Assembly (NCBI RefSeq): GCF_017377575.1
Contig: NZ_JAFREM010000004.1
Coordinates: 248,001 to 312,000 of the forward strand
From: Candidatus Enterococcus moelleringii
Lineage (GTDB): Bacteria; Bacillota; Bacilli; Lactobacillales; Enterococcaceae
Length of the DNA stretch: 64,000 bases
Reading direction: 5' to 3'
The translations under genes and the position numbers were made by a program. Each line of letters starts with the position of its first letter. Position 1 is the stretch's first letter. The notes under the pieces were generated by a model. It made no database searches. It was not told the DNA's origin and saw nothing but the letters and a program-made list of their open reading frames with translations. Below are positions 33,946-42,857 of the stretch, piece after piece.

Positions 33946-34931
33946 GACTGTAACGCCCCCTTCAACGGCACCTGCATCTGGATGACGGTGCCTTGTTCTG
34001 GCTGAGAACGAATCACCAACTGACTGCCAATCGCATGGGCCCGCTCCTTCATGTTCACTAAACCAAAGCCGATTTCCTGCTGAGACAGGTCAAAACCGGC
34101 ACCACGATCTTGAATTCTAACAACTAGCAGCTCTTCACTAAAATCCAAGGCTAAATAAATCACATTCTCCCCAGAATATTTCATGGCATTAGAAACGGCT
34201 TCTTGAATAATCCGGTAAATGGCGATTCGTACCGGTTCGGTCAGCGGCTGCGTAGTACCGCTAACTAGCAGTTCAATTTCAAAGCCGGTCATCTCGGTGG
34301 TGCGTTCAATAAACTGCTCCAGCGCCTGAATCAAACCGAATTCATCAATTGCCATCGGCCGCAGCTCGCTGGCTAGATCCTTCACTTCGTTAAGCACTTC
34401 GGAAAAATGCCGATCTAAAGCTTTCATTTTAACTGGCTGATCGGCTTCGGCAACCCATTTTAAGCCGCGGGTTTCCAGCATCAAGCCGTAAATGCTTTGG
34501 GCGATTCCATCGTGCAAGTCTTGCGCAATTTTTTTACGTTCCAGCTCGCGAACATTATTCAAGTATTCAAACAAAGATTCCTTCTTATTTTCGGCGGTCT
34601 GGGGTTGAATTTGCAGAGTCAGCTGACCTTCGCTGCTGTCTACTCGGCCCCAAAACTCTTCACTTTCACCTTCTTGTGTTAATAGCACAAAAGGAAAGCC
34701 TAATGGAGAAACCTTGCCCTCCAAAGGACACATCAAGCATTCTTCCTTGGTACTGTGCAGCGCACAGCCTTGTCCGCGGCTGATTTCTAAGACGGCTTGC
34801 AGATTCAAGCGATAGTTGGCTTCGATTTCTTGAGCCTTCTGAGTTTTAGCGAGTACTTGGTCCTCGCTGTCCAACAGCCAAAGGGCTTCTTGAATCTTCT
34901 TGAAAAGGGTCTCATTTAAATGAAGCATCAT
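33942..34931 (-). CDS. nreB: Oxygen-sensing histidine kinase NreB
   Basis: A 329-residue cytoplasmic kinase without membrane helices. The N-terminal sensor part has Cys56, His59, Cys65 and Cys68 (GCALHSTKEECLMCP). Staphylococcal NreB uses four cysteines to hold an oxygen-labile [4Fe-4S] cluster; here one is replaced by His and no other cysteine exists in the protein. HisKA_3 'KKIAQDLHDGIAQSI' carries the phospho-acceptor His, and the ATPase domain shows 'EAVSNAMKYS' and 'DRGAGFD'. ATG 34931 has AGGA seven bases upstream; GTG 34937 overlaps the nreA stop. Confidence 0.88.
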   Translation of the reverse strand: MMLHLNETLFKKIQEALWLLDSEDQVLAKTQKAQEIEANYRLNLQAVLEISRGQGCALHSTKEECLMCPLEGKVSPLGFPFVLLTQEGESEEFWGRVDSSEGQLTLQIQPQTAENKKESLFEYLNNVRELERKKIAQDLHDGIAQSIYGLMLETRGLKWVAEADQPVKMKALDRHFSEVLNEVKDLASELRPMAIDEFGLIQALEQFIERTTEMTGFEIELLVSGTTQPLTEPVRIAIYRIIQEAVSNAMKYSGENVIYLALDFSEELLVVRIQDRGAGFDLSQQEIGFGLVNMKERAHAIGSQLVIRSQPEQGTVIQMQVPLKGALQS

Positions 34932-34933
34932 CT

Positions 34934-35362
34934 TCACTTCCTTAATAGTTGACTAAGCTCTGCGGCGGCCTGCTCTAACTGCTGACGTTCATCTAAGGTA
35001 TATTGATGGGCACTCCGATAGCCGCTCATCAAAACGGCTTGAACCTCTACTTGATCCATAACCGGCGCAGCTAAGGCGGTCTGAAGCTTTTCTGTGCGGG
35101 CAATTGGGTATTCAATCAGCCGCTCCGGTCGATCGAAAATATGCTCATCCAGCTGCATGCGGGCAGTTTTCCAAACCATACCGGCAATGCCGCGTCCCAC
35201 CTGCAAGCGGATATTCTTGTAAGCTTCGCTATTGTTGCCTACTACATGCAACCAGCGAATTTCCTTTGGCGCATCCTCTGGTGCAGCGTTCATCGCCACT
35301 CCAAAAAAATCGCAGCCCCATCTTTGCTGATACTCTGCCAGCCAGTCGTTTATTGACCCCAT
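34934..35362 (-). CDS. nreA: GAF-domain nitrate sensor NreA
   Basis: A 142-residue single GAF domain protein. 'GRGIAGMVWKTARMQLDEH' (split: GRGIAGMVW, ARMQLDEH) and 'IEYPIARTEKLQTALAAPVM' are the ligand-pocket segments shared with NreA. In staphylococci NreA binds nitrate and relieves its inhibition of NreB. Gene order nreA-nreB-nreC is conserved. First gene of an operon running into sirB and sirC. Confidence 0.82.
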   Translation of the reverse strand: MGSINDWLAEYQQRWGCDFFGVAMNAAPEDAPKEIRWLHVVGNNSEAYKNIRLQVGRGIAGMVWKTARMQLDEHIFDRPERLIEYPIARTEKLQTALAAPVMDQVEVQAVLMSGYRSAHQYTLDERQQLEQAAAELSQLLRK

Positions 35363-35935
35363 ACCAACTACTCCAATCCCCTAATTTTTTGTTTGATTAC
35401 TTGTACTTTGTTACACCTTTCACTACTTTGAAAGCAGTGATTTAGTATCATCATACCAGAAGTTTAGTAAAAGATGCGTGGAAAATTGCGTAAGAATGTT
35501 TCTTTGCCAAATTCGATTTTGATCATTATTGCAACATTTTTTTCTTTTCCAACAGGACTCCCACCATTCTTGTTTTTGGCAGTTAGCCCTTGGTTTTGGC
35601 GTACTCTGCTGCTGCATTCCTTAGGTTTGAATCATTGCCCAATAGACTTAAAAATATGCTCGGTCTCAGTAGTCAGGTTCTATTTACGATTTGTTGAAGG
35701 ATGCTTTCGTATGAGCAGCGAAGAGTCGAATATTTCAAGTGAGAAGTAGTTTTAAAAAACATTCTGATGCATTTTGTATAACATTTCACTTTCAATTTTA
35801 TGTTGCAGATTCACCAAAATGAATTTTCGATTAGAATAAGTGGACAAAAAAATGAAATTAGTGCTTGAATCCAACTAAGCAATCGTTTACAATAAAAATG
35901 AATTTTACTTAGTGATGATAAGGAGATATAAAAAT
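35363..35935. other. 573-base intergenic region between nreA and the gene at 35936
   Basis: It divides two divergent units. The right end holds a strong promoter (35865-35893). The left part must hold the nreA promoter, but no clear -35/-10 pair was found. Open frames inside it lack ribosome binding sites and known motifs. Confidence 0.5.
35865..35893 (+). promoter_or_regulatory. Promoter of the gene at 35936
   Basis: TTGAAT (35865-35870), 17 bases, TACAAT (35888-35893). AAGGAG follows before the ATG. Confidence 0.78.
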
Positions 35936-36967
35936 ATGACTGAAATTTTATTAAAACAACGACAAATCTTCGTCTCCAAACGTGAGACCCTTGAGAAACG
36001 CCTTATTCAACACCTGGAAAAGTACCAGGATGAGGCCTACATTATCCAATGTGCGGTAGCTATTATGCTGCGCAATGCGTTGTGTGTAGCTGATTTTTCT
36101 TACTTAGCTCAAGAGAAAATTTGCTCCATTCTTTTAAAAAGCCAGAAGCTTGCCTCAGTCCGCCACCTAACTCCTTATTTTGAAAGTTATTTCAGTCAAA
36201 AAGATTGGGCGAACGTCAAAGCTAACCTTTTCACCAGCGAAGATGACTACTTAAAAGCCACCGAGAAAACTCGCTTACATATAGACAAATTACTGCCGCT
36301 TTTGAACTCAAAGGACTGTACGGTCGACAAGAAGCACAACTTAAAAGCTGCCTTTGAAGATGAAAGCGGTAAACTTCACACCTGGAATCTCAGCAATGTA
36401 GTTCGCCGTCTTGATCCGATGGAGACTCATGCCTTGTTGAGTATTTTAGGAGAGCTGACTATTTTCCAAAAGGACGGAGTAAGACGCTTTGTCCGCGTCG
36501 TTTGGCTGGATTATGCCGTGGATGAGAAATACCGCTCCTTTGATGTCCGAAAAGAAGATGACCCCTTGTATCAACCAAAAGAGGATGCGGAATCAGAACC
36601 CGTGACCGTTCAAGAGTCACCAGAGGAAGTGGCAGGAGTTGAATCGGACGCGCCAACTAACAATTCAACCACAAAAGACGCTGAAGATACTAGTGAAACC
36701 CAAGAATCCGACGCTTCTTCGCTTAGTCAAGCGACGCGATCGCTCCTGTCAAACTTCATAAAGAACGATCGCCAAGAAAATGATACTGGCGAAGACGCAT
36801 CAGCTGAGGAAAATAAGACTCAGCTTGAAAAGAAAACCAGTTTGTCGAAACCCCTCAAAGGCTTTCTGCCCTCTCTGAAGAACAACGGACAGCAGCAATC
36901 TGGTAAGAAGGATCGGAAGAAAAATAAGAACAAAGGTAGAGGGAAGAATGGGAAAAAGCGAAAATAG
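35936..36967 (+). CDS. Unrecognised protein with acidic linker and very basic tail
   Basis: A 343-residue protein not recognised. Residues 1-195 are predicted globular and mostly helical, with 'LKQRQIFVSKRETLEKRLIQHL' (two helical parts) and a conserved-looking 'GVRRFVRVVWLDYAVDEKYR'. Residues about 200-290 are disordered and acidic (Glu, Asp, Ser, Thr rich). The last 30 residues are extremely basic (KKDRKKNKNKGRGKNGKKRK). There is no signal peptide or membrane helix. The basic tail suggests nucleic-acid or ribosome contact, but this is a guess. ATG 35936 follows AAGGAG. Confidence 0.75.
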   Translation: MTEILLKQRQIFVSKRETLEKRLIQHLEKYQDEAYIIQCAVAIMLRNALCVADFSYLAQEKICSILLKSQKLASVRHLTPYFESYFSQKDWANVKANLFTSEDDYLKATEKTRLHIDKLLPLLNSKDCTVDKKHNLKAAFEDESGKLHTWNLSNVVRRLDPMETHALLSILGELTIFQKDGVRRFVRVVWLDYAVDEKYRSFDVRKEDDPLYQPKEDAESEPVTVQESPEEVAGVESDAPTNNSTTKDAEDTSETQESDASSLSQATRSLLSNFIKNDRQENDTGEDASAEENKTQLEKKTSLSKPLKGFLPSLKNNGQQQSGKKDRKKNKNKGRGKNGKKRK

Positions 36968-37055
36968 TTTTGCAGACTAAAAAGCCGATAGACACAGTTC
37001 TACTTGTGTCCATCGACTGAGGATTTTGGCTTCTTAATTAGAATCGGAAATCCAG

Positions 37056-38198
37056 CTAGCTTAGCATTTCCATCGCTTTTTCAATTTCCTGCAAGGCTTC
37101 TTCGTCTTGCTCCAATGACTGTAGCTCGGTTAAATGCTCCAGCCAGATTGCCGCTTCTTTTTTACCTAAGCGGCCAATTGCCCAAGCAGCGGTTCCCCGG
37201 ATCACCGGCCGAACGTCTTCTTTAGCTACCTGCAGTAAATCTGGTAAAGCCGAGCGATCGCCTAGATTTGCTAGGGCAATAATTGCATTTCGCTGCAAAG
37301 GTTTTTTGCCCCGCCATGAGCCGGCTAAATGACCAAACTGATTTTTGAATTCTTTGTTTGACAGATTAAGCATCGGCTTCAGTTTGGGATAGACAGTGTC
37401 AATTTCCGGTTCCATCTCTTCATGAAAATGGAAATCTTTACCTTGATTATAGGGACACACCAGCTGGCAAATATCGCAGCCGTAAATGACATTGCGGATT
37501 TTTTTTCGGTATTCATCCGGCATCATGCCTTTGGTTTGGGTTTGATAAGACAGACAACGCTGAGCATTCATGCGGCCATCACCTAATAAAGCCTTCGTAG
37601 GACAGCCTTTGATGCAGCGCATGCAGTCGCCGCAGCCAAAAGGAACGGGTTCGTCGACTTCGAATTCGATGTTGGTGACGATTTCTCCTAAATAAACAAA
37701 GGAACCAAACTCTTCCGTGATCAATAAGCCGTTGCGGCCGATAAATCCCAGCCCGGCCCGTTGTGCGACTGATACATCAATCAGCTCACCAGTATCCACT
37801 TGGGGAGCGAAGCGCCAGCTTTCTTGCTGCTGCAGCGATTCGGCTTCTGTTTGGATGAAAGCAATTAGTTTTTGCAGCCGATCCCGCAAAACATCATGGT
37901 AATCAATCCCCCAAGAAGCCCGGGCAAACATGCCCCGCTTTTCGTCCTTGGGTACAGGCTCCTTGGCTTTAGTTGGATAAGCCAGAGCAATCGAGATAAT
38001 CGTGCGCGGATTTTCAAAGGTTCGTTCAGGATAAATGCGTTCCTCGATCACTGGATGCTCAAAGCCCGAGGTATAGCCCCGCTCTTTTTGTTCATGGAGG
38101 GAGGCTTCTAATTCGGTAAAAGGCTCTGCCGTCGCAAAGCCGATTTTATCAATTCCTAAACGCTGACTCTCAGCGATAATTTTTTCTTTCAGGGACAT
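37056..38198 (-). CDS. queG: Epoxyqueuosine reductase
   Basis: A 380-residue cobalamin- and iron-sulfur-dependent enzyme making queuosine from epoxyqueuosine in tRNA. '[16 protein letters not shown]' and '[23 protein letters not shown]' (in parts) are family segments. Two [4Fe-4S] motifs, '[13 protein letters not shown]' and '[11 protein letters not shown]', follow, and a HEAT-like C-terminus ('[17 protein letters not shown]'). AAGGTGG precedes the ATG. Monocistronic. Confidence 0.95.
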   Translation of the reverse strand: MSLKEKIIAESQRLGIDKIGFATAEPFTELEASLHEQKERGYTSGFEHPVIEERIYPERTFENPRTIISIALAYPTKAKEPVPKDEKRGMFARASWGIDYHDVLRDRLQKLIAFIQTEAESLQQQESWRFAPQVDTGELIDVSVAQRAGLGFIGRNGLLITEEFGSFVYLGEIVTNIEFEVDEPVPFGCGDCMRCIKGCPTKALLGDGRMNAQRCLSYQTQTKGMMPDEYRKKIRNVIYGCDICQLVCPYNQGKDFHFHEEMEPEIDTVYPKLKPMLNLSNKEFKNQFGHLAGSWRGKKPLQRNAIIALANLGDRSALPDLLQVAKEDVRPVIRGTAAWAIGRLGKKEAAIWLEHLTELQSLEQDEEALQEIEKAMEMLS

Positions 38199-38258
38199 GT
38201 TTGTACCACCTTAACTGGTAAAAATTCTGTTTCTGATTTTATTATAGCTGATTACGAA

Positions 38259-38303
38259 AAAAATAGGTATTCTCCCAGCTGAACCAAGAGAATACCTATT
38301 TTG
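38259..38303 (-). terminator. Terminator of the glycoside locus
   Basis: AATAGGTATTCTC pairs with GAGAATACCTATT, loop of about 14 bases, with a long U run on the minus strand. Confidence 0.88.
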
Positions 38304-39665
38304 TTATGCTTTTCGTGCTTCCAATTCCTGTTTAATCTGCGGATAAATTCGATCCAGTCGATAGAAGAACATCGTGATGATCGAACCGATAATTAATAGC
38401 AAAGGAATGTAGCCGTACATCGCCCGGATCGCCAGTTCTGCCTGCGGACTTTGGGCCGCTGCACCTGGTGTGTAATTTCCCCAAGCCAATAAAGCTCCGG
38501 CAATCCCGCCAGATAGTGCTTGAGCAACTTTGCCTAAGAAGCCGTTAATCGCTGAAAGTGATCCTGAAACATTAACGCCAGTTTTCCATTCCCCATAATC
38601 CACCGGATCAGCCTGCATAGAGAAGTAAATACTTTCCTTCACACCATAACCAATGGCGGACACCACTGCACCGCCTAATATTACGAAATGGTTTACATTT
38701 CCCACTAAAATAATCACGATTCCAATGGCTTGAATAGCTGAAGCTGTCACATAAAGATTGCGCTTACCTAAACGTCTAGCTAAAAAGGGCACGAAGAAAT
38801 TTGCCACCATAGGAACGATCGACATGATCGTCGCTACCGAAATCGACAACACCTGACTCCCCACTACCACTGTATAATAGTAGACTAACGCACTAGTTTG
38901 AATAAAAAAGCCGGTCCACATAAAGACAATGTTCAAGGCAAAAATCAACCACGGTTTATTTTGCTTCAAGCTGTTAAAAATTTCCTTCACTGAGGCTTTT
39001 TCCGGCTTCAAGGTAGTCGTTTCCCGCACACTGAAGAAGGTAAAGAAAAACAGCAGACAGCCAATCACTCCAAAAATCGCCATCACAATTCTAAAGCCTA
39101 ACGCTTGATTGCTCCCGCCAAAGTAATTGACTAACACTAAGGCAGTTGAACTTACCACTGTTGCCCCCATAAAACCGAAGAATTTTCGCGAAGTAGATAG
39201 CGCCGTCCGTTCTTCCGTATCATTGGTCAAGCTTGGCAATATCGAAGCCATCGGCACATTCACAATCGTATAGGCTAAAGACAAGCCGAAATAAGTGATA
39301 TAAGCATAAATCAATTTGCCGTTGGCGGAAATATCCGGCACGCTAAAGCATAAGAAGGCAAACAGGGCGAAGGGAATCGCGCCAAACAGAAAATACGGCC
39401 GCGACTTGCCCCAGCGAGTATGAGTATGGTCGATCAAATATCCCACTAAAAGGTCGGTGATGCCATCAACGAAACGGGTCAAAACAAACATCAAACTAAT
39501 TGCCGAAGCACTCAACTGCATAATATCCGTGTAGAAAAACAATAAATACAAAGAAATCATCTGCCAAATCAAGTTACATGCTAAGTCAGAGACGCCATAA
39601 CCGATCCGCTGCTGCCATTTTGAAATTGGTTTAGCTGTCTGTGTCTCCATTTTCAACGATTCCAT
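38304..39665 (-). CDS. GPH-family sugar:cation symporter
   Basis: A 453-residue transporter with 12 helices of the glycoside-pentoside-hexuronide family (MelB/XylP relatives). 'KIGYGVSD'-like start (QRIGYGVSDLACNL), 'FVDGITDLLVGYLID' and 'WGKSRPYFLFGAIPFAL' are characteristic. It probably imports a glycoside or disaccharide with H+ or Na+. It lies downstream of the rhamnosidase gene and ends the locus. Two in-frame ATGs (39665, 39650) are possible. Confidence 0.88.
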   Translation of the reverse strand: MESLKMETQTAKPISKWQQRIGYGVSDLACNLIWQMISLYLLFFYTDIMQLSASAISLMFVLTRFVDGITDLLVGYLIDHTHTRWGKSRPYFLFGAIPFALFAFLCFSVPDISANGKLIYAYITYFGLSLAYTIVNVPMASILPSLTNDTEERTALSTSRKFFGFMGATVVSSTALVLVNYFGGSNQALGFRIVMAIFGVIGCLLFFFTFFSVRETTTLKPEKASVKEIFNSLKQNKPWLIFALNIVFMWTGFFIQTSALVYYYTVVVGSQVLSISVATIMSIVPMVANFFVPFLARRLGKRNLYVTASAIQAIGIVIILVGNVNHFVILGGAVVSAIGYGVKESIYFSMQADPVDYGEWKTGVNVSGSLSAINGFLGKVAQALSGGIAGALLAWGNYTPGAAAQSPQAELAIRAMYGYIPLLLIIGSIITMFFYRLDRIYPQIKQELEARKA

Positions 39666-39735
39666 CCTCTTTCCTACTTTCTCCTGTTTTTATGGGTTCG
39701 GCTTCCCCTTGGAAAGCCGAACCCTCCTGCTGCTA

Positions 39736-41316
39736 TTAGGCTAAATATTTTTTAATCAAGTAAGCCGGTGTACAGCTCCAAGCATGGCAATAGCTGCTGA
39801 TGATGGGGCTGCCATATGGTGAGAAGTTTGGTTCTTCTGGCTTGAAGGCTTCCCAGAAAGTATCGGCCCCCATCTCAATCATGGTGCCCCAGTAGTCTTT
39901 CATCAACTGAACGGCTGCATCAGATAGGCCGGCCACAAACAATGCTTCTACTACATGATGATACATGTAAGGAGTGGCAATTCCGGTGATCGGGAATTGT
40001 TCCGCTACAGTTGTTTCCATGATGGCTTTGTTGGTTTCGTCATCCATCACTTCAGCTAAAACCATCCAGACTTGGCTGGCCACATTCACTTCACCACTAG
40101 CTTCAATCACAAATTGTTTTTTCGCTTCATCGTATAGTGCTGTTTTAGCAAAACTTTCCAGTTGGTCGCAAATCGTTTGATAGTCACCCAACTGAACATC
40201 GTTCATTTTCTCAGCTAATTGAATGAAGCGTTTCAGCGCATAGATCATGACTGCCTGACCGGCGGTGGCTTTATCAAACTCATTGGACCAATCGATGAAG
40301 ACTGGCCAATCTTCGGTAAGGACTAAGCGACCTTGCTCATCCACTTGCTGCAAAGCCAGATCAATTTCTTTTTTGGCTGCTGGATATAAATCCAACAACA
40401 CTTCCTGATCCTGCGTATGCTCGACATAATCAAACAAGATCGTTGCGAAGAATAAGCTGTAATCAAACAAGAAGGTATCGTCCGGCGTCAGCTTCGGTTC
40501 TGTAAAGACATTGGCCGGAATCTTGCCCTCTTCTGTCGTCATGCCGCCAAAAAGGTACAGGCAGCGTTTCGTTAACGCTAAGTCATCAAAGGTATGATAA
40601 TTAGCCAAGGCTTGCAGGCGCAAATCACCAATCCACAAGCGACGATCCCGTTTTGGACCATCTTCAAATACCGTCTGCATACAATCCTGCAAGGTTTTTA
40701 CCGAAATATTATAAATCGCTTCTAATTCCTTGTCTTGAATAGCTGGTTTTGGCAGCTGCTCCATCGAGACACTGCTTTCGGCGACAAAGGTTGGGTTGCT
40801 GAAGCTGGCTTTCCATTTTGGCGATGTGTCAATCACGCTTAATTCAATGTAACGGCAGCTGTAACGACGAGGCATTTCCAAGGTCATTGGCAGCACATCG
40901 ATATGAACGAACTCTTCTTGAATCCATGAGCGAGATAGCCAGCCGTCATAATCTGCTGATTCAGCCGGAATCTCTGCCGGAATTTCCGCGAACTTCAAGC
41001 GCAGATACAACGGTGCGTCCATCGGTGAACCTACTGAATCAATGTCGACTGAAAACTTACCAACATAATGATCGCCAAGATCCAAAACGATTTTTTCGTC
41101 ACGGCCTAAAGTATAGTCTTCTAAGCGAGCGATATTCTTGTCGCTAACCACTGATTTGAAACCGTTGACACTTTTCTCATCAGCTGTGATTTCCGCAATC
41201 GCTGTCGGAGTAACCGTCGTTTGAATTAAATCTGGTGTGTTGTCTTCAGCTTTTGCCAATAATTTTTCGTCGTGGTTCCAAACCACATCATCGTTAATTT
41301 GAAATGTAAATGCCAT
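39736..41316 (-). CDS. GH78-type alpha-L-rhamnosidase-like glycosidase
   Basis: A 526-residue protein without a signal peptide. An N-terminal beta-sandwich part (about 1-190) is followed by an (alpha/alpha)6 barrel. The rhamnosidase signature appears as 'EDGPKRDRRLWIGDLRLQ', with the acidic residues of that loop and 'DTFWEAF' as likely catalytic region, ending in 'YCHAWSCTPAYLI', typical of the family. It is short for GH78. It presumably removes rhamnose, or a similar sugar, from imported glycosides in the cytoplasm. GGAGG precedes the ATG. Confidence 0.82.
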   Translation of the reverse strand: MAFTFQINDDVVWNHDEKLLAKAEDNTPDLIQTTVTPTAIAEITADEKSVNGFKSVVSDKNIARLEDYTLGRDEKIVLDLGDHYVGKFSVDIDSVGSPMDAPLYLRLKFAEIPAEIPAESADYDGWLSRSWIQEEFVHIDVLPMTLEMPRRYSCRYIELSVIDTSPKWKASFSNPTFVAESSVSMEQLPKPAIQDKELEAIYNISVKTLQDCMQTVFEDGPKRDRRLWIGDLRLQALANYHTFDDLALTKRCLYLFGGMTTEEGKIPANVFTEPKLTPDDTFLFDYSLFFATILFDYVEHTQDQEVLLDLYPAAKKEIDLALQQVDEQGRLVLTEDWPVFIDWSNEFDKATAGQAVMIYALKRFIQLAEKMNDVQLGDYQTICDQLESFAKTALYDEAKKQFVIEASGEVNVASQVWMVLAEVMDDETNKAIMETTVAEQFPITGIATPYMYHHVVEALFVAGLSDAAVQLMKDYWGTMIEMGADTFWEAFKPEEPNFSPYGSPIISSYCHAWSCTPAYLIKKYLA

Positions 41317-41375
41317 TGTTTTCCCTCCATTAGTGGAGAAGAAACCTCCAAACAGGAGATTTCTTCAATTGTGTG

Positions 41376-42692
41376 TTAAGCAGTTGCGTCTTTTAATTTT
41401 GGTTCTTCGGTGGGTTGATCCCCCACCCCGTGTTTTTTCTGCAGGCGCATCATGATCACGCCAGCAATTGTTGCTAGTAATACAATTCCGGCAAAGCCGT
41501 ACATTGACGTTTGAATCCGATCAGGTGCTACTAAGAACGGAGTAACGAAGGCGAACAAGCCGCAGCACATCCGAGAGAAGCCGTTAATGAAGCCTTGCAG
41601 CGACGCCCGAACTTCTGCTGGGAAGGACTCTTGCGTCCACACTTTGTAGATCGCTTCCCCTGCCAACGGGTTACCGAAGTTGTAGAAGGCAATGGTAATT
41701 GCTAGAGCGATAAAGCCTGCTCCGCCGCCGATTAACGCCATGCCCATCATCGCCGCAAACTGAACAAATGCTCCGATGAAGAACGCTTTGTTCCGGAATT
41801 TTCCGCCGGCAACCGATGCGAAGACAATCGTTGTTGCTAGAGAAACGACATTCAAGACAATTCCTAAACCAGTGGCTTGGGTTTGGCTTGCACCCGCATT
41901 CGTCAACGCATAGGTTTGGAATTGGCCCCAAGTGTTTGCCAACAAGTTCCAGCATACGTAGAAAATCAAGATAGCTGCGAAGAAACCAAGATATTTGTTT
42001 TTGTTTTTACCAAACAAGACGGTTTTGAAGGAAACTTCCTGCGTAGAGCTTTGCGTTGCTTTTTGTGCTAACTGACGAGCCGCTCCTTCTTCATGGAATC
42101 GTTTGAATTTTTGTGAAAGCGAGCGCCATAACCAAGTGATTAGTGCAAAAGCGAATAAAATACCGAAAACAATTCGTGCTCCTAAGACCCCTTCAATTCC
42201 CGAAAGCAGGAAGGAACAGATGTAAGAAATAAAGACCCCGATTTGCCAAAAGATTTGCGTCGATGAAACTAGCTGAGCCGAAGTATTTTCATCCGGTGCA
42301 TCATGAGACACGACAGTTAAACTAATTGGCAGATCCGCCCCAGAAGCAATCCCCATCACAATCACACCAGCCAGCAGCATTACAAAGCTGTTGGATAAGA
42401 TACAAACCCCTGCGCCGACAGCATAAAACAAATTCAACCAGTTAAAGGATCGGATCAAGCCGAAGCCCTTCGTAATTTGTCCAGCGAATAATGAACCGAA
42501 GGCAATGGCGAAGGTTAACCCTCCTGAAATGATCCCGACTTGTCCAGCGGTCAAATCCAGACCTCTTTGCCAAACGGGAATAGTTGCTGACAATCCGACA
42601 ATACAACCTGAACCTAACATTGAGCCGATACCAGCGGCTGTTGCTAATGGTGAATATTCCTTCACCAATGTTGAGCTTTTTTGTTTACTCAC
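41376..42692 (-). CDS. MFS transporter
   Basis: A 438-residue major facilitator with 12 helices. 'ATAAGIGSMLGSGCIVGLSATIP' (first helix, in parts), 'GADLPISLTVVSHDAP' and a central charged loop (about 190-225) are visible. Its substrate is likely the glycoside handled by the neighbouring GH78 enzyme. The start is GTG with GGAG 12 bases upstream. Between the AraC regulator and the rhamnosidase gene, all on the minus strand. Confidence 0.82.
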   Translation of the reverse strand: MSKQKSSTLVKEYSPLATAAGIGSMLGSGCIVGLSATIPVWQRGLDLTAGQVGIISGGLTFAIAFGSLFAGQITKGFGLIRSFNWLNLFYAVGAGVCILSNSFVMLLAGVIVMGIASGADLPISLTVVSHDAPDENTSAQLVSSTQIFWQIGVFISYICSFLLSGIEGVLGARIVFGILFAFALITWLWRSLSQKFKRFHEEGAARQLAQKATQSSTQEVSFKTVLFGKNKNKYLGFFAAILIFYVCWNLLANTWGQFQTYALTNAGASQTQATGLGIVLNVVSLATTIVFASVAGGKFRNKAFFIGAFVQFAAMMGMALIGGGAGFIALAITIAFYNFGNPLAGEAIYKVWTQESFPAEVRASLQGFINGFSRMCCGLFAFVTPFLVAPDRIQTSMYGFAGIVLLATIAGVIMMRLQKKHGVGDQPTEEPKLKDATA

Positions 42693-42818
42693 GCTTAAAC
42701 ACTCTCCTTGTTTTTTCGTAGTAGCTATTTATTAACTACTTAGATTGTAAGCGCATCACCACTTTTCAGCCATTGCAAAATCCCACACGTTTCTTATCCA
42801 TTTCACAGATCAAGACAA

Positions 42819-42857
42819 AAAAATAGAAGCGCTCTCTATCGAGCGCTTCTATTTACT
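42819..42857 (-). terminator. Terminator of the AraC regulator gene
   Basis: AAATAGAAGCGCTC pairs with GAGCGCTTCTATTT, with U runs on the minus strand. It separates the regulator from the downstream transport genes. Confidence 0.88.

Noticed and set aside
35474-35749. 91-residue plus-strand open frame in the nreA intergenic region
   Set aside because: No Shine-Dalgarno sequence, odd composition and no similarity I recognise; treated as intergenic.
42746-42761. cre-like site upstream of the MFS transporter gene (TGTAAGCGCATCACCA)
   Set aside because: Only the left half fits the cre consensus; the right half has several mismatches.
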